Counted from the stretch's first letter, positions 19,071 to 30,201 are shown. The stretch: DNA of 37,886 bases from an uncultured Lachnospiraceae bacterium (GCA_904395845.1 CAJFOH010000032.1:1-37886), one strand, 5' to 3'. A program made the numbers and translations. The notes: generated by a model from the sequence alone, not told the origin.

Positions 19071-19200
19071 ACGTCCCCCTTATAGTAAAAATATTGTAAG
19101 TAAATATTTCAAACCTATTACATAACATGATAGGTATTTTCAACGTGTGATATCACTAATAGGATAAAATGTAGCAGTGAATAAACCTTAGTATTAAAAA

Positions 19201-20364
19201 TTACTGGTTTATATTATGTAAGATTAAGTTGTTAGTACCTATATATTTCTTTTCAATATAATAGCTAGGAAATACATTAGTAATATCATCTCCATTAGTA
19301 AAAAATACTTTATCTTCTGTGGAAAAGGCAAAGGTAGGGTGACCAGTAATAGAGTCATAGGAGATAGTATCTAGTAAATTTCCATCATAATCATAGATGC
19401 GTAGCCCTCGCATAGAGTTTTCCACTAGATTTAGACTATCTACATAGGTATTAGTAGAATTACATAGGTAAGCATACGTATCATCATAAAATACAACACC
19501 TAGCTCTACTCTATTTTGGGCTTCTTTTTCTATGGTAAGTTCACCTGTATGAATATCCATTTGGTAAAAGCCAATATCAGAAGAAAATAAATAGAGAATA
19601 TCATTTTTAATTGCAAAGCCTCCACCTTCAAACCCAGTGACAAAAGAGGTACTTTCCACTTGTTTTCCTGACTTAATATCATAGAGAAGGATAGTTTCGC
19701 CTCCTTCTTTTTTGGAAAACATAACAATAGAATCATGAACTATTTTTGCCATATAAGGTATGGCTGTAGTATTTCCTTCTACAACACAAGTAGCTTTGGA
19801 AGTAGTATCGTTAAGAGAACAATAATAAATGCCATTATATTTTGCATTTTCTTCATATCGACTAACTTCTACAAGTAAATAGTTTCCATTTATACTCCAG
19901 CTATATCCATATCCTTGGGATAAATCAATCGTACCAAAAGAAATTTCCTTAACTTTTCTATGGTTACTTCCATCTAAATTCATACAATACAAATGAAAGG
20001 TATCTGAGGAGTCGGGTTGGTAGTAGATTTGGTTATTATATAGAAAAATTTTTGTAGAAAGTCCTACAAAACTGTTACAGTGTTCGTCATTATGGTTGCA
20101 CTCAATATTACTACAAAGAGGATACCATTCTTCTCCATTGGAAGAGTAATATACATAGTGATTGTTTAGGGTATAATAGCCGTCATCAGTTACAATCCAC
20201 TGCCCTTGAATACTTTGATATTGGTTTATGGTAGAATGAACTGGCTGTTGGGTTTCTTGCCCAATGTTAGAGCAACCGTTAAAGAAAAAACATATAGGAA
20301 ATAGAAATAATATAATATGTATTTTGAAAAAATGTAATAAAAAGAAATGTATTTGCTTTTTCAT
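19201..20364 (-). CDS. Lipoprotein of unknown function, DUF5050-like/beta-propeller-like
   Basis: Signal peptide with lipobox (CFFFNGCSN); WYPLCSNIECNHNDEHCNSF motif; repeated YxxxxDTxT/IYYxS-like strands suggestive of a propeller. Confidence 0.65.
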   Translation of the reverse strand: MKKQIHFFLLHFFKIHIILFLFPICFFFNGCSNIGQETQQPVHSTINQYQSIQGQWIVTDDGYYTLNNHYVYYSSNGEEWYPLCSNIECNHNDEHCNSFVGLSTKIFLYNNQIYYQPDSSDTFHLYCMNLDGSNHRKVKEISFGTIDLSQGYGYSWSINGNYLLVEVSRYEENAKYNGIYYCSLNDTTSKATCVVEGNTTAIPYMAKIVHDSIVMFSKKEGGETILLYDIKSGKQVESTSFVTGFEGGGFAIKNDILYLFSSDIGFYQMDIHTGELTIEKEAQNRVELGVVFYDDTYAYLCNSTNTYVDSLNLVENSMRGLRIYDYDGNLLDTISYDSITGHPTFAFSTEDKVFFTNGDDITNVFPSYYIEKKYIGTNNLILHNINQ

Positions 20365-20393
20365 AAAATCCCCTTTCCATTGACTAGTACAAC

Positions 20394-20421
20394 AAAAGGG
20401 CAGTTAAAAAACTACCCTTTT
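20394..20421 (-). terminator. Terminator downstream of the flavodiiron gene
   Basis: AAAAGGG(c)AGT...ACT(a)CCCTTTT inverted repeat. Confidence 0.7.
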
Positions 20422-20430
20422 GCTATATAA

Positions 20431-21606
20431 TTATTCACTATCTACAAGATTAGCAACATCTTCTGTAATCTTATCCAACTGTTCCTTAGAAGGAATGTAT
20501 TGAATACGAATCTTATCAAGACAAATATCATAGCCACAAGCAATTAAATCTTGTTCAACCATACCAATGCTTTGTCCACCCCAACCATAAGAACCAAATG
20601 CAAATGCTTTTAAATGATTTTTTGCAGAAAGTCCCTTTAAGTAGCAAAGAAAACCTGCTACCGTTGGTAAATATCCGTTATTTAGTGTTGGAGAACCAAC
20701 TGCAAGATATTTTGCGTCAATAATGCGAGTCATAATATCTGAAATATGAGTTTCCTTTAAATCATACACTTCAGTTGTAACACCTTTAGAAGCAAAGCCT
20801 TTTTCAATTGCTTTTGCAATTTTTTCAGTAGAATGCCACATACTATCATATACGATTAAAGCATTTTCTCCAGATTGTAAACTTGTCCATTTTTCGTAGG
20901 CTTCAAAAATATCTTTTACATGAGAACGCCAGATAACACCATGGCTAGTAGCAATAATTTCAACGTCTAAATCCTTTACAATGTTAACAGCAGTAGCTGC
21001 TTGCTTACTATATGGAAGCACAATATTTGCATAATACTTTTGAGCTTCTTCCATAATAATATCAAATGGTTCTTCATCATCAAAACGGCCATTAGATGCA
21101 TAGTGTTGACCAAAAGAGTCGTTAGAGAATAAGATTTTTTCCTCTGGACAGTAAGTAACCATGTTATCAGGCCAGTGAACCATTGGAGTAGGAACAAAAC
21201 GAAGAGTACGAGAACCAATGTTTAATGTTTCATTTGGCTTAACTGCCATATAGTTAAATTCTCCGTAATGAGCCATTAATCCTTTCATACCTTGTGGAGA
21301 GCTAGTAACAATAGTTGCGTTTGGTGCAACTTTCATAACTTCTGGTAATGCACCAGAGTGGTCCATTTCTACGTGATTGGATACAATATAGTCAATCTTT
21401 GCTGGATCAATAATAGAAGAAATACGAGCAATTAGCTCATCAGCAAAAGTATTCTTTACTGTATCAATTAATGTGATTTTTTCATCAATAATCAAGAAGG
21501 CATTATAAGTTGCACCACGATTTGTTGTATATCCATGGAAATTACGAATATCCCAATCAATAGCACCGACCCAGTAAACCCCTTTTTTTACTTCAATAGC
21601 GTTCAT
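20431..21606 (-). CDS. FprA family A-type flavoprotein (flavodiiron protein)
   Basis: Metallo-beta-lactamase diiron site SNHVEMDHSGALPEV plus flavodoxin domain ALIVYDSMWHSTEKIAKAIEKGF and FGSYGWGGQSIG. Confidence 0.95.
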   Translation of the reverse strand: MNAIEVKKGVYWVGAIDWDIRNFHGYTTNRGATYNAFLIIDEKITLIDTVKNTFADELIARISSIIDPAKIDYIVSNHVEMDHSGALPEVMKVAPNATIVTSSPQGMKGLMAHYGEFNYMAVKPNETLNIGSRTLRFVPTPMVHWPDNMVTYCPEEKILFSNDSFGQHYASNGRFDDEEPFDIIMEEAQKYYANIVLPYSKQAATAVNIVKDLDVEIIATSHGVIWRSHVKDIFEAYEKWTSLQSGENALIVYDSMWHSTEKIAKAIEKGFASKGVTTEVYDLKETHISDIMTRIIDAKYLAVGSPTLNNGYLPTVAGFLCYLKGLSAKNHLKAFAFGSYGWGGQSIGMVEQDLIACGYDICLDKIRIQYIPSKEQLDKITEDVANLVDSE

Positions 21607-21750
21607 AAGTTACTCCTTTCAATGTATCTATTATATAATATTTAAGCAATCATAATCTTATATATTATATAGCATTTTGTGGCTACTGTCTACCAATCCA
21701 ATGAATAAGTTTAAAATCTATTTTATAATTTTTAGCAATTCTTTTGTATC

Positions 21751-22998
21751 TTACTTATCTTCATCTTCATTATTAGAAGGTGTAGATAAAGAATTTGTAG
21801 GAGTAAGACGTTCATTTTCTAGTCCAGAGTTTTCGTACCATTTTGCCAATAAATTTTTAACAGAGGCAAAAATAGGAACTGCAATTAACATACCAAGTAA
21901 TCCACCTAGATTTCCACCAATTAAAATTGCAATCATAGTAAAAACAGCGTGAAGCCCAACCTTGTCACCAACAACTTTTGGTGCAAGTAAATTGTTATCA
22001 ATTTGTTGCACAATTTGCATGGCAATAATAATCCATAAAACTTGTAAAAAATCTCCATTTAAAAATGCTACAAGTGCAGCAAGTAGTGTTCCAATCCATG
22101 GACCTACATAAGGAATCATATTTGTAATACCTGCAAACATACCAATAATTACAGCATATTTAACATTTAGAATAAGTAGTGCAATAATTGACATAATACC
22201 TACAAAAAAAGCTTCTAGTAATTGACCTTTTATGTAGTTGTTAAATGTTTCATCAAAGGTATAAAAAGCATTTTTTAGATGTTGTCCAATTCGGCTTTTT
22301 CGAAATAGAACAAAAAACAGCTTGTTCCATAGTTCAAGAAAATATTCCTTATCAAGTAACAAGTAAATACTTAAAATTATAGATGCTACAATACTAATTA
22401 CATTGCTTCCAATATTAATGGCAGAGGAAACAATATTTGTAATACTATTGGATAGAAATAGTTGTAAATTGCTAACGATAGTAGATAGATTATTTCTAAA
22501 AGATTCTACCACAGGAATATTTAATTCATTAAGCTTTTGCTCGATTGCCGATAAATCAAATCGTTCTGACGTTAAATATTGTCCAACAGATTGAGCGATT
22601 GCTGTAATAGAAATATTTTTTGACAATTCTCCACCAATCATAACATAGATACTAACTATCATTGTAAGAATAAAGAATACTAGGAGAAGATATACCATTA
22701 ATACACTAATGCCACGACGTGTACTTTTCTTTTTTAATATACCACCTATCCATTTATTCTTTTCTAGTTTATGTTCAATCCAAAAAACAGGTGACCATAA
22801 AAAATATGCAATTACAACCCCAATAAATAAAGGTTTTAAAATTTTAGTAATCATATGGGTTGTAGAGAGGAAAAATGTCCAAAAGAAACCAAAATTTTGC
22901 AACAGATGAATTCCTAAATAAATAGTAAATGCAGTAATGACAACATAAATACAAATCTTTAGGAGTTGCTTATCCAAATTAAATTTCATAGTTTGCAT
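21751..22998 (-). CDS. AI-2E family transporter
   Basis: VIIGMFAGITNMIPYVGPWIGTLLAALVAFLNGDF and GLHAVFTMIAILIGGNLGGLLGMLIAVPIFASVKNLL. Likely start MQTMKFNLDKQL at 22998 rather than 23097. Confidence 0.88.
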   Translation of the reverse strand: MQTMKFNLDKQLLKICIYVVITAFTIYLGIHLLQNFGFFWTFFLSTTHMITKILKPLFIGVVIAYFLWSPVFWIEHKLEKNKWIGGILKKKSTRRGISVLMVYLLLVFFILTMIVSIYVMIGGELSKNISITAIAQSVGQYLTSERFDLSAIEQKLNELNIPVVESFRNNLSTIVSNLQLFLSNSITNIVSSAINIGSNVISIVASIILSIYLLLDKEYFLELWNKLFFVLFRKSRIGQHLKNAFYTFDETFNNYIKGQLLEAFFVGIMSIIALLILNVKYAVIIGMFAGITNMIPYVGPWIGTLLAALVAFLNGDFLQVLWIIIAMQIVQQIDNNLLAPKVVGDKVGLHAVFTMIAILIGGNLGGLLGMLIAVPIFASVKNLLAKWYENSGLENERLTPTNSLSTPSNNEDEDK

Positions 22999-23210
22999 TG
23001 TCCTTTCTTTCAAGTAGCGTTTCTGCTGGTTATCCAACGTTTGATATGGGATAACCATTTTGGGCTTATTATAGCATAAGAAAAAACAGATAGGCAAATA
23101 AAATTCATTGTTTTTATAAAAGGAATGAAAATGTTTATTGAAAAATTAAAATCCACCAATTATAATAAAATTGTATACAATATACCTATGGGAATTGTGG
23201 AGGAAGAAAA

Positions 23211-24104
23211 ATGGATGAAATGTATTTAAAAGCACTAGCTAAAATAAATCTAGGTCTAGATGTAATAAGAAAACGAGAAGATGGTTACCATGAAGTAAAA
23301 ATGGTAATGCAGACATTAAAGATGTATGACAGAATTAATATAAAGAAAATAAATAGGAAAGCTTCAAACAAGAAAGATATCTATGTTACAACCAATTTGC
23401 CATATTTACCAAGCAATGAAAATAATCTTGTGTATAAAGCTGCTAAGTTATTAATGGATGAATTTGATATTAATCAAGGAGTATCAATTAACTTGTTTAA
23501 GTATATTCCAGTTGCAGCAGGAATGGCAGGGGGAAGTTCTGACGCAGCGGCTGTTCTTTATGGAATGAACCGTATGTTTCGTTTAGGGTTGTCCATGGAG
23601 GAGTTAATGGAGAGAGGAGTAAAAATTGGTGCAGATGTTCCTTATTGTTTAATGAGAGGGACGGCACTTGCAGAAGGGATTGGAGAGAAGCTTACAATAC
23701 TACCTAGTTGTCCTTCTTGTTATATTGTAATTGCAAAGCCACCAATTTCTGTCTCTACAAAGTTTGTTTATGAAAATCTTCATGCCAATGAATTAACAAC
23801 ACATCCAGACATTGAAGGTTTGATTCATTGTATGGAAAACAATGATTTAGTAGGAATGTGTAATAAAATGGGAAATGTTTTAGAAACGGTAACCATTCCT
23901 GCTTATCCAGTCATTGAAGCAATCAAAAAAGTAATGTTAGAACAAGGGGCAATAGGGGCAATGATGAGTGGAAGTGGTCCTACTGTGTTTGGTATTTTTC
24001 AGGAGTTAGAAAAAGCAGAACAAACATATCAAATACTACGCCAAGGGGATTTGGCAAACCAAGTGTATCTAACAGAGCCTTACAATATACCAAGGAAGGA
24101 ATAA
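23211..24104 (+). CDS. ispE: 4-diphosphocytidyl-2-C-methyl-D-erythritol kinase
   Basis: AKINLGLDVIRKREDGYHEVKMVMQTL; IPVAAGMAGGSSDAAAVLYGMN; GAIGAMMSGSGPTVFGIF. Confidence 0.97.
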   Translation: MDEMYLKALAKINLGLDVIRKREDGYHEVKMVMQTLKMYDRINIKKINRKASNKKDIYVTTNLPYLPSNENNLVYKAAKLLMDEFDINQGVSINLFKYIPVAAGMAGGSSDAAAVLYGMNRMFRLGLSMEELMERGVKIGADVPYCLMRGTALAEGIGEKLTILPSCPSCYIVIAKPPISVSTKFVYENLHANELTTHPDIEGLIHCMENNDLVGMCNKMGNVLETVTIPAYPVIEAIKKVMLEQGAIGAMMSGSGPTVFGIFQELEKAEQTYQILRQGDLANQVYLTEPYNIPRKE

Positions 24105-24109
24105 TAGCT

Positions 24110-24778
24110 ATGGATATAAAAGAAAGTGAATATTTACCACTTAGAGATGTTGTATTTCTTACCCTTAGAAAAGCAATTTTAAGAGGGGAATTAGCACCAG
24201 GAGAACGTTTAATGGAGCTTCAACTAGCAGAACGACTTGGAGTAAGCCGTACTCCTATTCGAGAAGCTATGAGAAAATTAGAATTAGAAGGCCTAGTGGT
24301 TATGGTTCCTAGAAAAGGGGCAGAAGTGGCTAAAATATCAGAGAGAAGTCTAAAGGAAGTACTAGAAGTAAGAAGAGCCTTAGAGGAGCTTGCCGTAGAG
24401 CTTGCCTGTGAGAGAATGACAGAGGAGGAATTTGAGGAATTAAAAAAAGCTTGCATTGCATTTGAACATGTTTCTAATAGTAATGATTTAATTGATGTGG
24501 CACAAAAAGATGAAGAATTCCACGATGTTATTTATAAGGCAACAAACAATAGCAAACTGATTTTGCTAATTAATAATTTAAGAGAGCAAATGTATCGTTA
24601 TCGTTTAGAATACATTAAGGACAAGGAAAAAAGACAGGAGCTAGTAGAAGAACATAAACATATTGTCAATGTGTTGTCACAAAAAAATGTAGAAGAAGCA
24701 AAGATTGCAGTAAAAGAGCATATTGATAATCAAGAAATGACTGTTACAAAAAATTTAAAAGAACATGATTTGCTGTAG
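24110..24778 (+). CDS. GntR family transcriptional regulator (FCD domain)
   Basis: LRDVVFLTLRKAILRGELAPGERLMELQLAERLGVSRTPIREAMRKLELEGLVVMVPRKGAEVAKIS. Confidence 0.95.
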   Translation: MDIKESEYLPLRDVVFLTLRKAILRGELAPGERLMELQLAERLGVSRTPIREAMRKLELEGLVVMVPRKGAEVAKISERSLKEVLEVRRALEELAVELACERMTEEEFEELKKACIAFEHVSNSNDLIDVAQKDEEFHDVIYKATNNSKLILLINNLREQMYRYRLEYIKDKEKRQELVEEHKHIVNVLSQKNVEEAKIAVKEHIDNQEMTVTKNLKEHDLL

Positions 24779-24787
24779 AGTAGATAG

Positions 24788-24824
24788 GAAAAGCTGCCAC
24801 CCTAAAGTAGTGTGACAGCTTTTC
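24788..24824. terminator. Terminator between convergent GntR and AraC genes
   Basis: GAAAAGCTG...CAGCTTTTC inverted repeat. Confidence 0.7.
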
Positions 24825-24870
24825 TTATCTTATAATACAAGGAATTAAAAAAGGATAAAATACATATGCC

Positions 24871-26106
24871 TTATGACATAAGTTCACGATACTCTCGTGG
24901 AGTTTTTCCCATTATTTTCTTAAATACTTTTGTAAAATAGTTTAAATCAGAAATCCCAACTTCACTAGCAATGGCTTGAATTTGTAGCGTAGTAGATTGT
25001 AATAAAAATACAGCACGTTTCATACGTTTGGAATTGACATAGTCGGTCAATGTTTTTCCAGTTTCTTTTTTAAATAATGTGGATAAGTAGCTTGCATTTA
25101 CATTTAATTCACTTGCAATGGTTTTTAAGGTTAAATCTTGTTTTAAATCAGAGTCAATCATATTTATAATTTTTTGCACAAGAAGACTATGACCTTTTAA
25201 GGAATGGTGTTTCACTGCATTACAGTACTTTCGTATCATTTCATAAGAAAGTTCATCTAGTTGTATTATAGTAGAAGCTTGTTCAATTTTATAGGCAAAT
25301 TGAGAGGAAATAGAGTCTAGATGTAGTGGATGAACTTGCCCAGCTTCTGCCGCTTTTCTTAAAATAGAGTTAAAAATAATTCCATAATTTTTTCTATCTC
25401 GTAAAGTATCCTCTAGTCGTTTTGGCATTTGAATGGCAGAAAATTTTGTAAATGCCTGTGTTGCAGCAGTCACATTTCCTTTTGACACAGCATCTAATAA
25501 TTCATTTTCACCACGATATCGTTCTTCTAACAACTCTAAGTTAAAATCATTGGAAATATTAGGATTATATTCATAATCTTCTTCTATATCCAGTTGAAAA
25601 TAGTTGATATACTGGATGTTAAAGTTTTGAAACGAACCAAATAAATACTTTCCCATTGCATTGACCACAGAATAAAAAAGGGTGTGTGGTTGAATAATAG
25701 TTAGGTGGTTAAAGTAATTATTTAAAAGGGCAGTCATATCCTTAGGAATATGAAAATTTTCTATTTGACGTTTTAAGTCTAGGCTTGTTTTTGGTTCTAG
25801 TAAAAATGGTCCAATAATAAAAATGGATTCTTCATCGTTTGGCAATGGCACGAACAAATAATGACAACAAAATCTAGATTGAAAATGATAAATCACATTT
25901 GGCTTACATTGATGCAAAAGTTTTAGTAAAGCTTTATTGCTAGAAAATGTTTGATATAATTGGTTACGAAACCCATAGTCAAATTCAGGAATTTCTGTAT
26001 AAGGTGGTTGTAAAATAAAACATGGAACATGGATTCCATGGAAAATATCACATATGAAGTCAAGAGTTAGTTTTATATTATCTGTTGGATTCATAAAAAC
26101 CTCCAT
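24871..26106 (-). CDS. AraC family transcriptional regulator
   Basis: C-term LTLKTIASELNVNASYLSTLFKKETGKTLTDYVNSKRMKRAVFLLQSTTLQIQAIASEVGISDLNYFTKVFKKIMGKTPREYRE: double-HTH AraC domain. Confidence 0.94.
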   Translation of the reverse strand: MEVFMNPTDNIKLTLDFICDIFHGIHVPCFILQPPYTEIPEFDYGFRNQLYQTFSSNKALLKLLHQCKPNVIYHFQSRFCCHYLFVPLPNDEESIFIIGPFLLEPKTSLDLKRQIENFHIPKDMTALLNNYFNHLTIIQPHTLFYSVVNAMGKYLFGSFQNFNIQYINYFQLDIEEDYEYNPNISNDFNLELLEERYRGENELLDAVSKGNVTAATQAFTKFSAIQMPKRLEDTLRDRKNYGIIFNSILRKAAEAGQVHPLHLDSISSQFAYKIEQASTIIQLDELSYEMIRKYCNAVKHHSLKGHSLLVQKIINMIDSDLKQDLTLKTIASELNVNASYLSTLFKKETGKTLTDYVNSKRMKRAVFLLQSTTLQIQAIASEVGISDLNYFTKVFKKIMGKTPREYRELMS

Positions 26107-26524
26107 ATTGGGTGGGTATTTTTAGAAACAATATTTTTTTTAGTTATTATCGTATAATTTTTGTATTATTTCAAGGTGAAATAATAATATTACGATAAAC
26201 ACTAAAAATAGTACTCACAGATTCCGTACGTTCTATGATAACGTTATGTTAAATAATAAATTAACAAGGTAAGTGATAGGTAGATAAGTTATTATATCAC
26301 ATCTTGTTAGTATTATTAGTTTTTAAAATATTATCAGATAATATTATCCATTCTAGGTAAGTTTGTCAGAACATTTTTCGAAGCAGAGGCAATAGTAATA
26401 ACTCTTAATGTTGTTAAAAAAATAACTTATGAAAAATGCAAGATTAGGTATTTAATATTTTTTCGTAATGGTGTATATTACTATTGCATTATGTAAAATA
26501 TATATAAAGAAGGAGGAAAAGCCT

Positions 26525-27562
26525 ATGAAGATGACATTTCGTTGGTATGGTTCAGATGATCCAGTAACACTTGAGAATATTCGTCAAATTCCAGGTATGA
26601 CAGGTGTTGTATCTGCTATTTACAGTATTCCAGTTGGTGAAGTTTGGCCAGAAGAGGAAATTGTGAAGCTTAAAAAGCAAGTAGAAGATGCAGGCTTAGA
26701 GCTAGAAGTTATCGAAAGTGTACCAGTACATGAAGATATTAAGTTAGCTCGTGGCGATTACAAGCGCTACATTGAAAATTACAAAACAACAATTAGAAAT
26801 TTAGCAAAGCACGGAATTAAGTGTATTTGTTACAATTTCATGCCAGTATTTGACTGGACACGTTCTCGTTTAGATCAACCATTAGAAGATGGATCTAACG
26901 CTCTTGTATATTACAGAGAAGACGTAGACAAAATGGACCCAACAAAGTTAGCATTACCAGGTTGGGACTCTTCTTACTCTACAGATGAAATGAGCCAATT
27001 AATTGACGCTTATAAGGAATTAGGAGAAGAAGGATTATGGAAGAACTTAGAGTACTTCATTAAGGAAATTATGCCAGTTGCAGTGGAATGTGACGTTAAC
27101 ATGGGTATTCATCCAGACGATCCACCATGGCCAATTTTTGGTATTCCAAGAATTATTACTTGTGAAGCAAACTTAGATAGATTCTTAGCATTATATCCAG
27201 ACAAGCATCATGGATTAACATTATGTAGTGGAAGTTTAGGATGTACAAACTTAAACGATATTCCAGCTTTAATCCGTAAGTATGGAAAAGAAGGAAGAAT
27301 CCACTTTGCACATATTAGAAATGTTAAGATTTTAGATGACGGTTCTTTTGAAGAATCTGCTCACCTTTCTGGATGTGGTTCTTTAGATATCGTGGAAATT
27401 TTAAAAGCATACCACGAAACTGGTTTTAAAGGTTATGTAAGACCAGACCACGGACGTATGATTTGGGGAGAAACAGGTAAGCCAGGATATGGTTTATATG
27501 ATAGAGCATTAGGTGCTACCTATATGAATGGTATTTGGGAAACGCTTGAAAAGTTAAGCTAG
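26525..27562 (+). CDS. uxuA: Mannonate dehydratase
   Basis: [93 protein letters not shown] 26525 with AAGGAGG RBS. Confidence 0.97.
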   Translation: MKMTFRWYGSDDPVTLENIRQIPGMTGVVSAIYSIPVGEVWPEEEIVKLKKQVEDAGLELEVIESVPVHEDIKLARGDYKRYIENYKTTIRNLAKHGIKCICYNFMPVFDWTRSRLDQPLEDGSNALVYYREDVDKMDPTKLALPGWDSSYSTDEMSQLIDAYKELGEEGLWKNLEYFIKEIMPVAVECDVNMGIHPDDPPWPIFGIPRIITCEANLDRFLALYPDKHHGLTLCSGSLGCTNLNDIPALIRKYGKEGRIHFAHIRNVKILDDGSFEESAHLSGCGSLDIVEILKAYHETGFKGYVRPDHGRMIWGETGKPGYGLYDRALGATYMNGIWETLEKLS

Positions 27563-27594
27563 GGGAAATATTAATATCCATATAGGAGGATTAT

Positions 27595-29007
27595 ATGTCA
27601 AGCAATAACAATAGACCTAGTAGTCTTAGACCTTTTGGTCTTAGGGACAAAATCGGTTACATGTTTGGTAACTTTGGTAATGACTTTACCTTCGTATTTG
27701 CCAGCAGTTTCTTAATGATTTTTTATACTAAAGTATTAGGAGTTAGCGGTGGAATGGTAGGAACATTGTTCTTAGTTTCCCGTATCCTAGACGCATTTAC
27801 AGATATTACAATGGGACGTATTGTAGATACTGCAAAGCCAGCAAAAGACGGAAGATTCCGTCCTTGGATTCGTAGAGTATGTGTTCCAGTAACAGTAGCT
27901 TCATTTTTAATGTATCAGTATGGTGTGGCAGATTGGCCAATGTGGGCGAAAATCGTTTACATTTATGTAACCTATTTAGTATGGGGAAGTATCTTCTATA
28001 CAGGAATTAACATTCCTTATGGTTCCATGGCATCTGTAATTAGTAGTGATGCAGGAGATAGAGCGTCTTTATCTATCTTTAGAAATCTTGGTACAACATT
28101 AGCAAACCTAATGATTGGTGTAGGAGTTCCATTAATTGTTTATACTTCTGACGCACAAGGAAATCAGGTGGCAGTTCCAGAACGTTTTACACTTATCGCA
28201 GGAATTTTTGCAGTGTTATCACTTATTTGTTATATTCTTTGCTACAAGCTATGTGTAGAAAGAGTGCAAGTAAGCAAGGTAGAAAAAGAAAAAGCACAAT
28301 CTCCAAAAGAATTAATTGCTAGTATTGGAAAAAATAGAGCGTTATTAGCGATTATTGGTGCTGCTATGGCATCTTTACTTGCTATGTTTTTAGTAACCTC
28401 TATGAATAACTACGTATATTTAGATTACTTCAAAGATAAAAATATGTTATCTATTGTAACTCTTGTTATGACAGGAGTATCACTGGCAATCGCACCATTC
28501 TCTACTGCAATTGCAAAGAAGTTTGGTAAAAAAGAATCAGGAGCAGTAGCTCTTATTATTACAGCCATTACTTATTTTGTAATGTATGTGTTAAGAACAG
28601 AAAGTGCAGTTGTATTTATCGTTTTAACTGGAGTATCTTATATAGGTGTGGCATACTTTAATATGATTATCTGGGCCTATATTACTGATGTTATTGATTA
28701 TCAAGAAGTCTTAACTTATAAAAGAGAAGATGGGACTGTTTATGCAGTTTACTCTTTTGCAAGAAAAGTAGGTCAAGCATTAGCTGGTGGAATCGGTGGT
28801 TTTGCCCTAGAGCTTATTGCTTATGACAGTAGTGCCGTTGCACAAACAGCAGAAGTAAATGGAAAGATTTATACTGTAAGCACAATCTTCCCAGCAATTT
28901 TTTACTTGATTGTGGCACTTATTTTAATCTTCTTCTATCCATTAAGTAAAAAAATAGTGGAACAAAATGTAGAAGAATTAAAACGTCGTCACGAACAACA
29001 AAATTAA
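27595..29007 (+). CDS. MFS transporter, GPH (glycoside-pentoside-hexuronide:cation symporter) type
   Basis: LRDKIGYMFGNFGNDFTFVFASSFLMIFYTKVLGVS; DITMGRIVDTAKPAKDGRFRPWI; FARKVGQALAGGIGGFALELIAY. Confidence 0.93.
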   Translation: MSSNNNRPSSLRPFGLRDKIGYMFGNFGNDFTFVFASSFLMIFYTKVLGVSGGMVGTLFLVSRILDAFTDITMGRIVDTAKPAKDGRFRPWIRRVCVPVTVASFLMYQYGVADWPMWAKIVYIYVTYLVWGSIFYTGINIPYGSMASVISSDAGDRASLSIFRNLGTTLANLMIGVGVPLIVYTSDAQGNQVAVPERFTLIAGIFAVLSLICYILCYKLCVERVQVSKVEKEKAQSPKELIASIGKNRALLAIIGAAMASLLAMFLVTSMNNYVYLDYFKDKNMLSIVTLVMTGVSLAIAPFSTAIAKKFGKKESGAVALIITAITYFVMYVLRTESAVVFIVLTGVSYIGVAYFNMIIWAYITDVIDYQEVLTYKREDGTVYAVYSFARKVGQALAGGIGGFALELIAYDSSAVAQTAEVNGKIYTVSTIFPAIFYLIVALILIFFYPLSKKIVEQNVEELKRRHEQQN

Positions 29008-29022
29008 TATAGTTTGCTAGAT

Positions 29023-29075
29023 AAACACTTCATATCATATAAAAGGACTACTTTTATAGTTATGAGGTGTTTTCT
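29023..29075 (+). terminator. Intergenic hairpin between symporter and HAD genes (partial terminator or processing site)
   Basis: AAACAC...TATAAAAG-gacta-CTTTTATA...GTGTTT nested inverted repeat. Confidence 0.5.
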
Positions 29076-29107
29076 ACAAAAAGAATAATGGAATGGAGGA
29101 AAATGAT

Positions 29108-29956
29108 ATGTCTAATTTAGTAAATGAAATTGGTGTTAGAAAAGATTTTCTTCTTTGTGTAGACTCTGATGGGTGTGCCATTGATACAATGGAAGTAAAA
29201 CATGTAAAATGTTTTGGTCCATGTATGGTAGACGTTTGGGGATTACAACAATGGGAAGAAGAAATCCTAAATCGTTGGAATGTTATTAACTTATATTCTA
29301 TGACAAGAGGAATCAATCGTTTCAAAGGGCTTTTAATGGCGTTGCAAGAAATTGATAAGAAATATACAAAAATCGAAGGATTAGAAGCATTCTACGATTG
29401 GTGTGAAATTACCCCTCAATTATCCAATAAGTCATTGGAAGAAGAAATTAGTAAAGTTGATAGCATTTGCCTAAAGAAAGCACTTGAGTGGTCAAATGCT
29501 GTAAATGCAAGTATTAAGAAGCTTCCAAATGAAGAAAAGAAAGCATTTGCTGGTGTAAAAGAAGCACTACAAAAAGTAAAAGAAGAAGCAAATATTGCTG
29601 TTGTATCATCTGCCAATCGAGAAGCTGTATTAGAAGAGTGGGAAGAACATGGACTACTTGAATATGTAGATGTTATTTTTGCTCAAGATGCTGGTACAAA
29701 GGCAAAATGTATTGCTGACTTGTTAGAGCTTGGTTATGATCGTTCTAACGTTGTTATGATTGGTGATGCACCTGGCGATTATGATGCGGCAACAAGAAAT
29801 GGTGTATTTTTCTATCCTATTTTAGTAAAGAAAGAAACAGAATCTTGGAAAGATTTTGAAGAAAATGGATGGAAACACTTAAAAGAAGGTACATATGCTG
29901 GTGCATATGCCTCTCAAAAGTATAAGCAATTTAGAGATAACTTATCAGGTAACTAG
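29108..29956 (+). CDS. HAD family hydrolase
   Basis: FLLCVDSDGCAIDTMEVKH (variant motif I), AVVSSANREAVLEEW, VVMIGDAPGDYDAATRNGV. ATG 29108 with GGAGG RBS. Confidence 0.82.
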   Translation: MSNLVNEIGVRKDFLLCVDSDGCAIDTMEVKHVKCFGPCMVDVWGLQQWEEEILNRWNVINLYSMTRGINRFKGLLMALQEIDKKYTKIEGLEAFYDWCEITPQLSNKSLEEEISKVDSICLKKALEWSNAVNASIKKLPNEEKKAFAGVKEALQKVKEEANIAVVSSANREAVLEEWEEHGLLEYVDVIFAQDAGTKAKCIADLLELGYDRSNVVMIGDAPGDYDAATRNGVFFYPILVKKETESWKDFEENGWKHLKEGTYAGAYASQKYKQFRDNLSGN

Positions 29957-30201
29957 AAGTAAATCATAGGCTTTATAGGGCGCTTCCATATTTGTAATTA
30001 GAAGTAGTTCACATAGTAAGACAGACAGTTTTCCTTATGAACCAATAAAGTAGTTAAGTATTTGTTATATAGAAAGAAGAAGGGATATTCTATCCTATGA
30101 GATAGGGTATCAAAATAAATAATGTGATACAGAAAAAGATAGAAATAAGATTGTTTTTTATCTTCTTCATAATAAACAAAATAGAAAGATTAGGTGATAA
30201 T

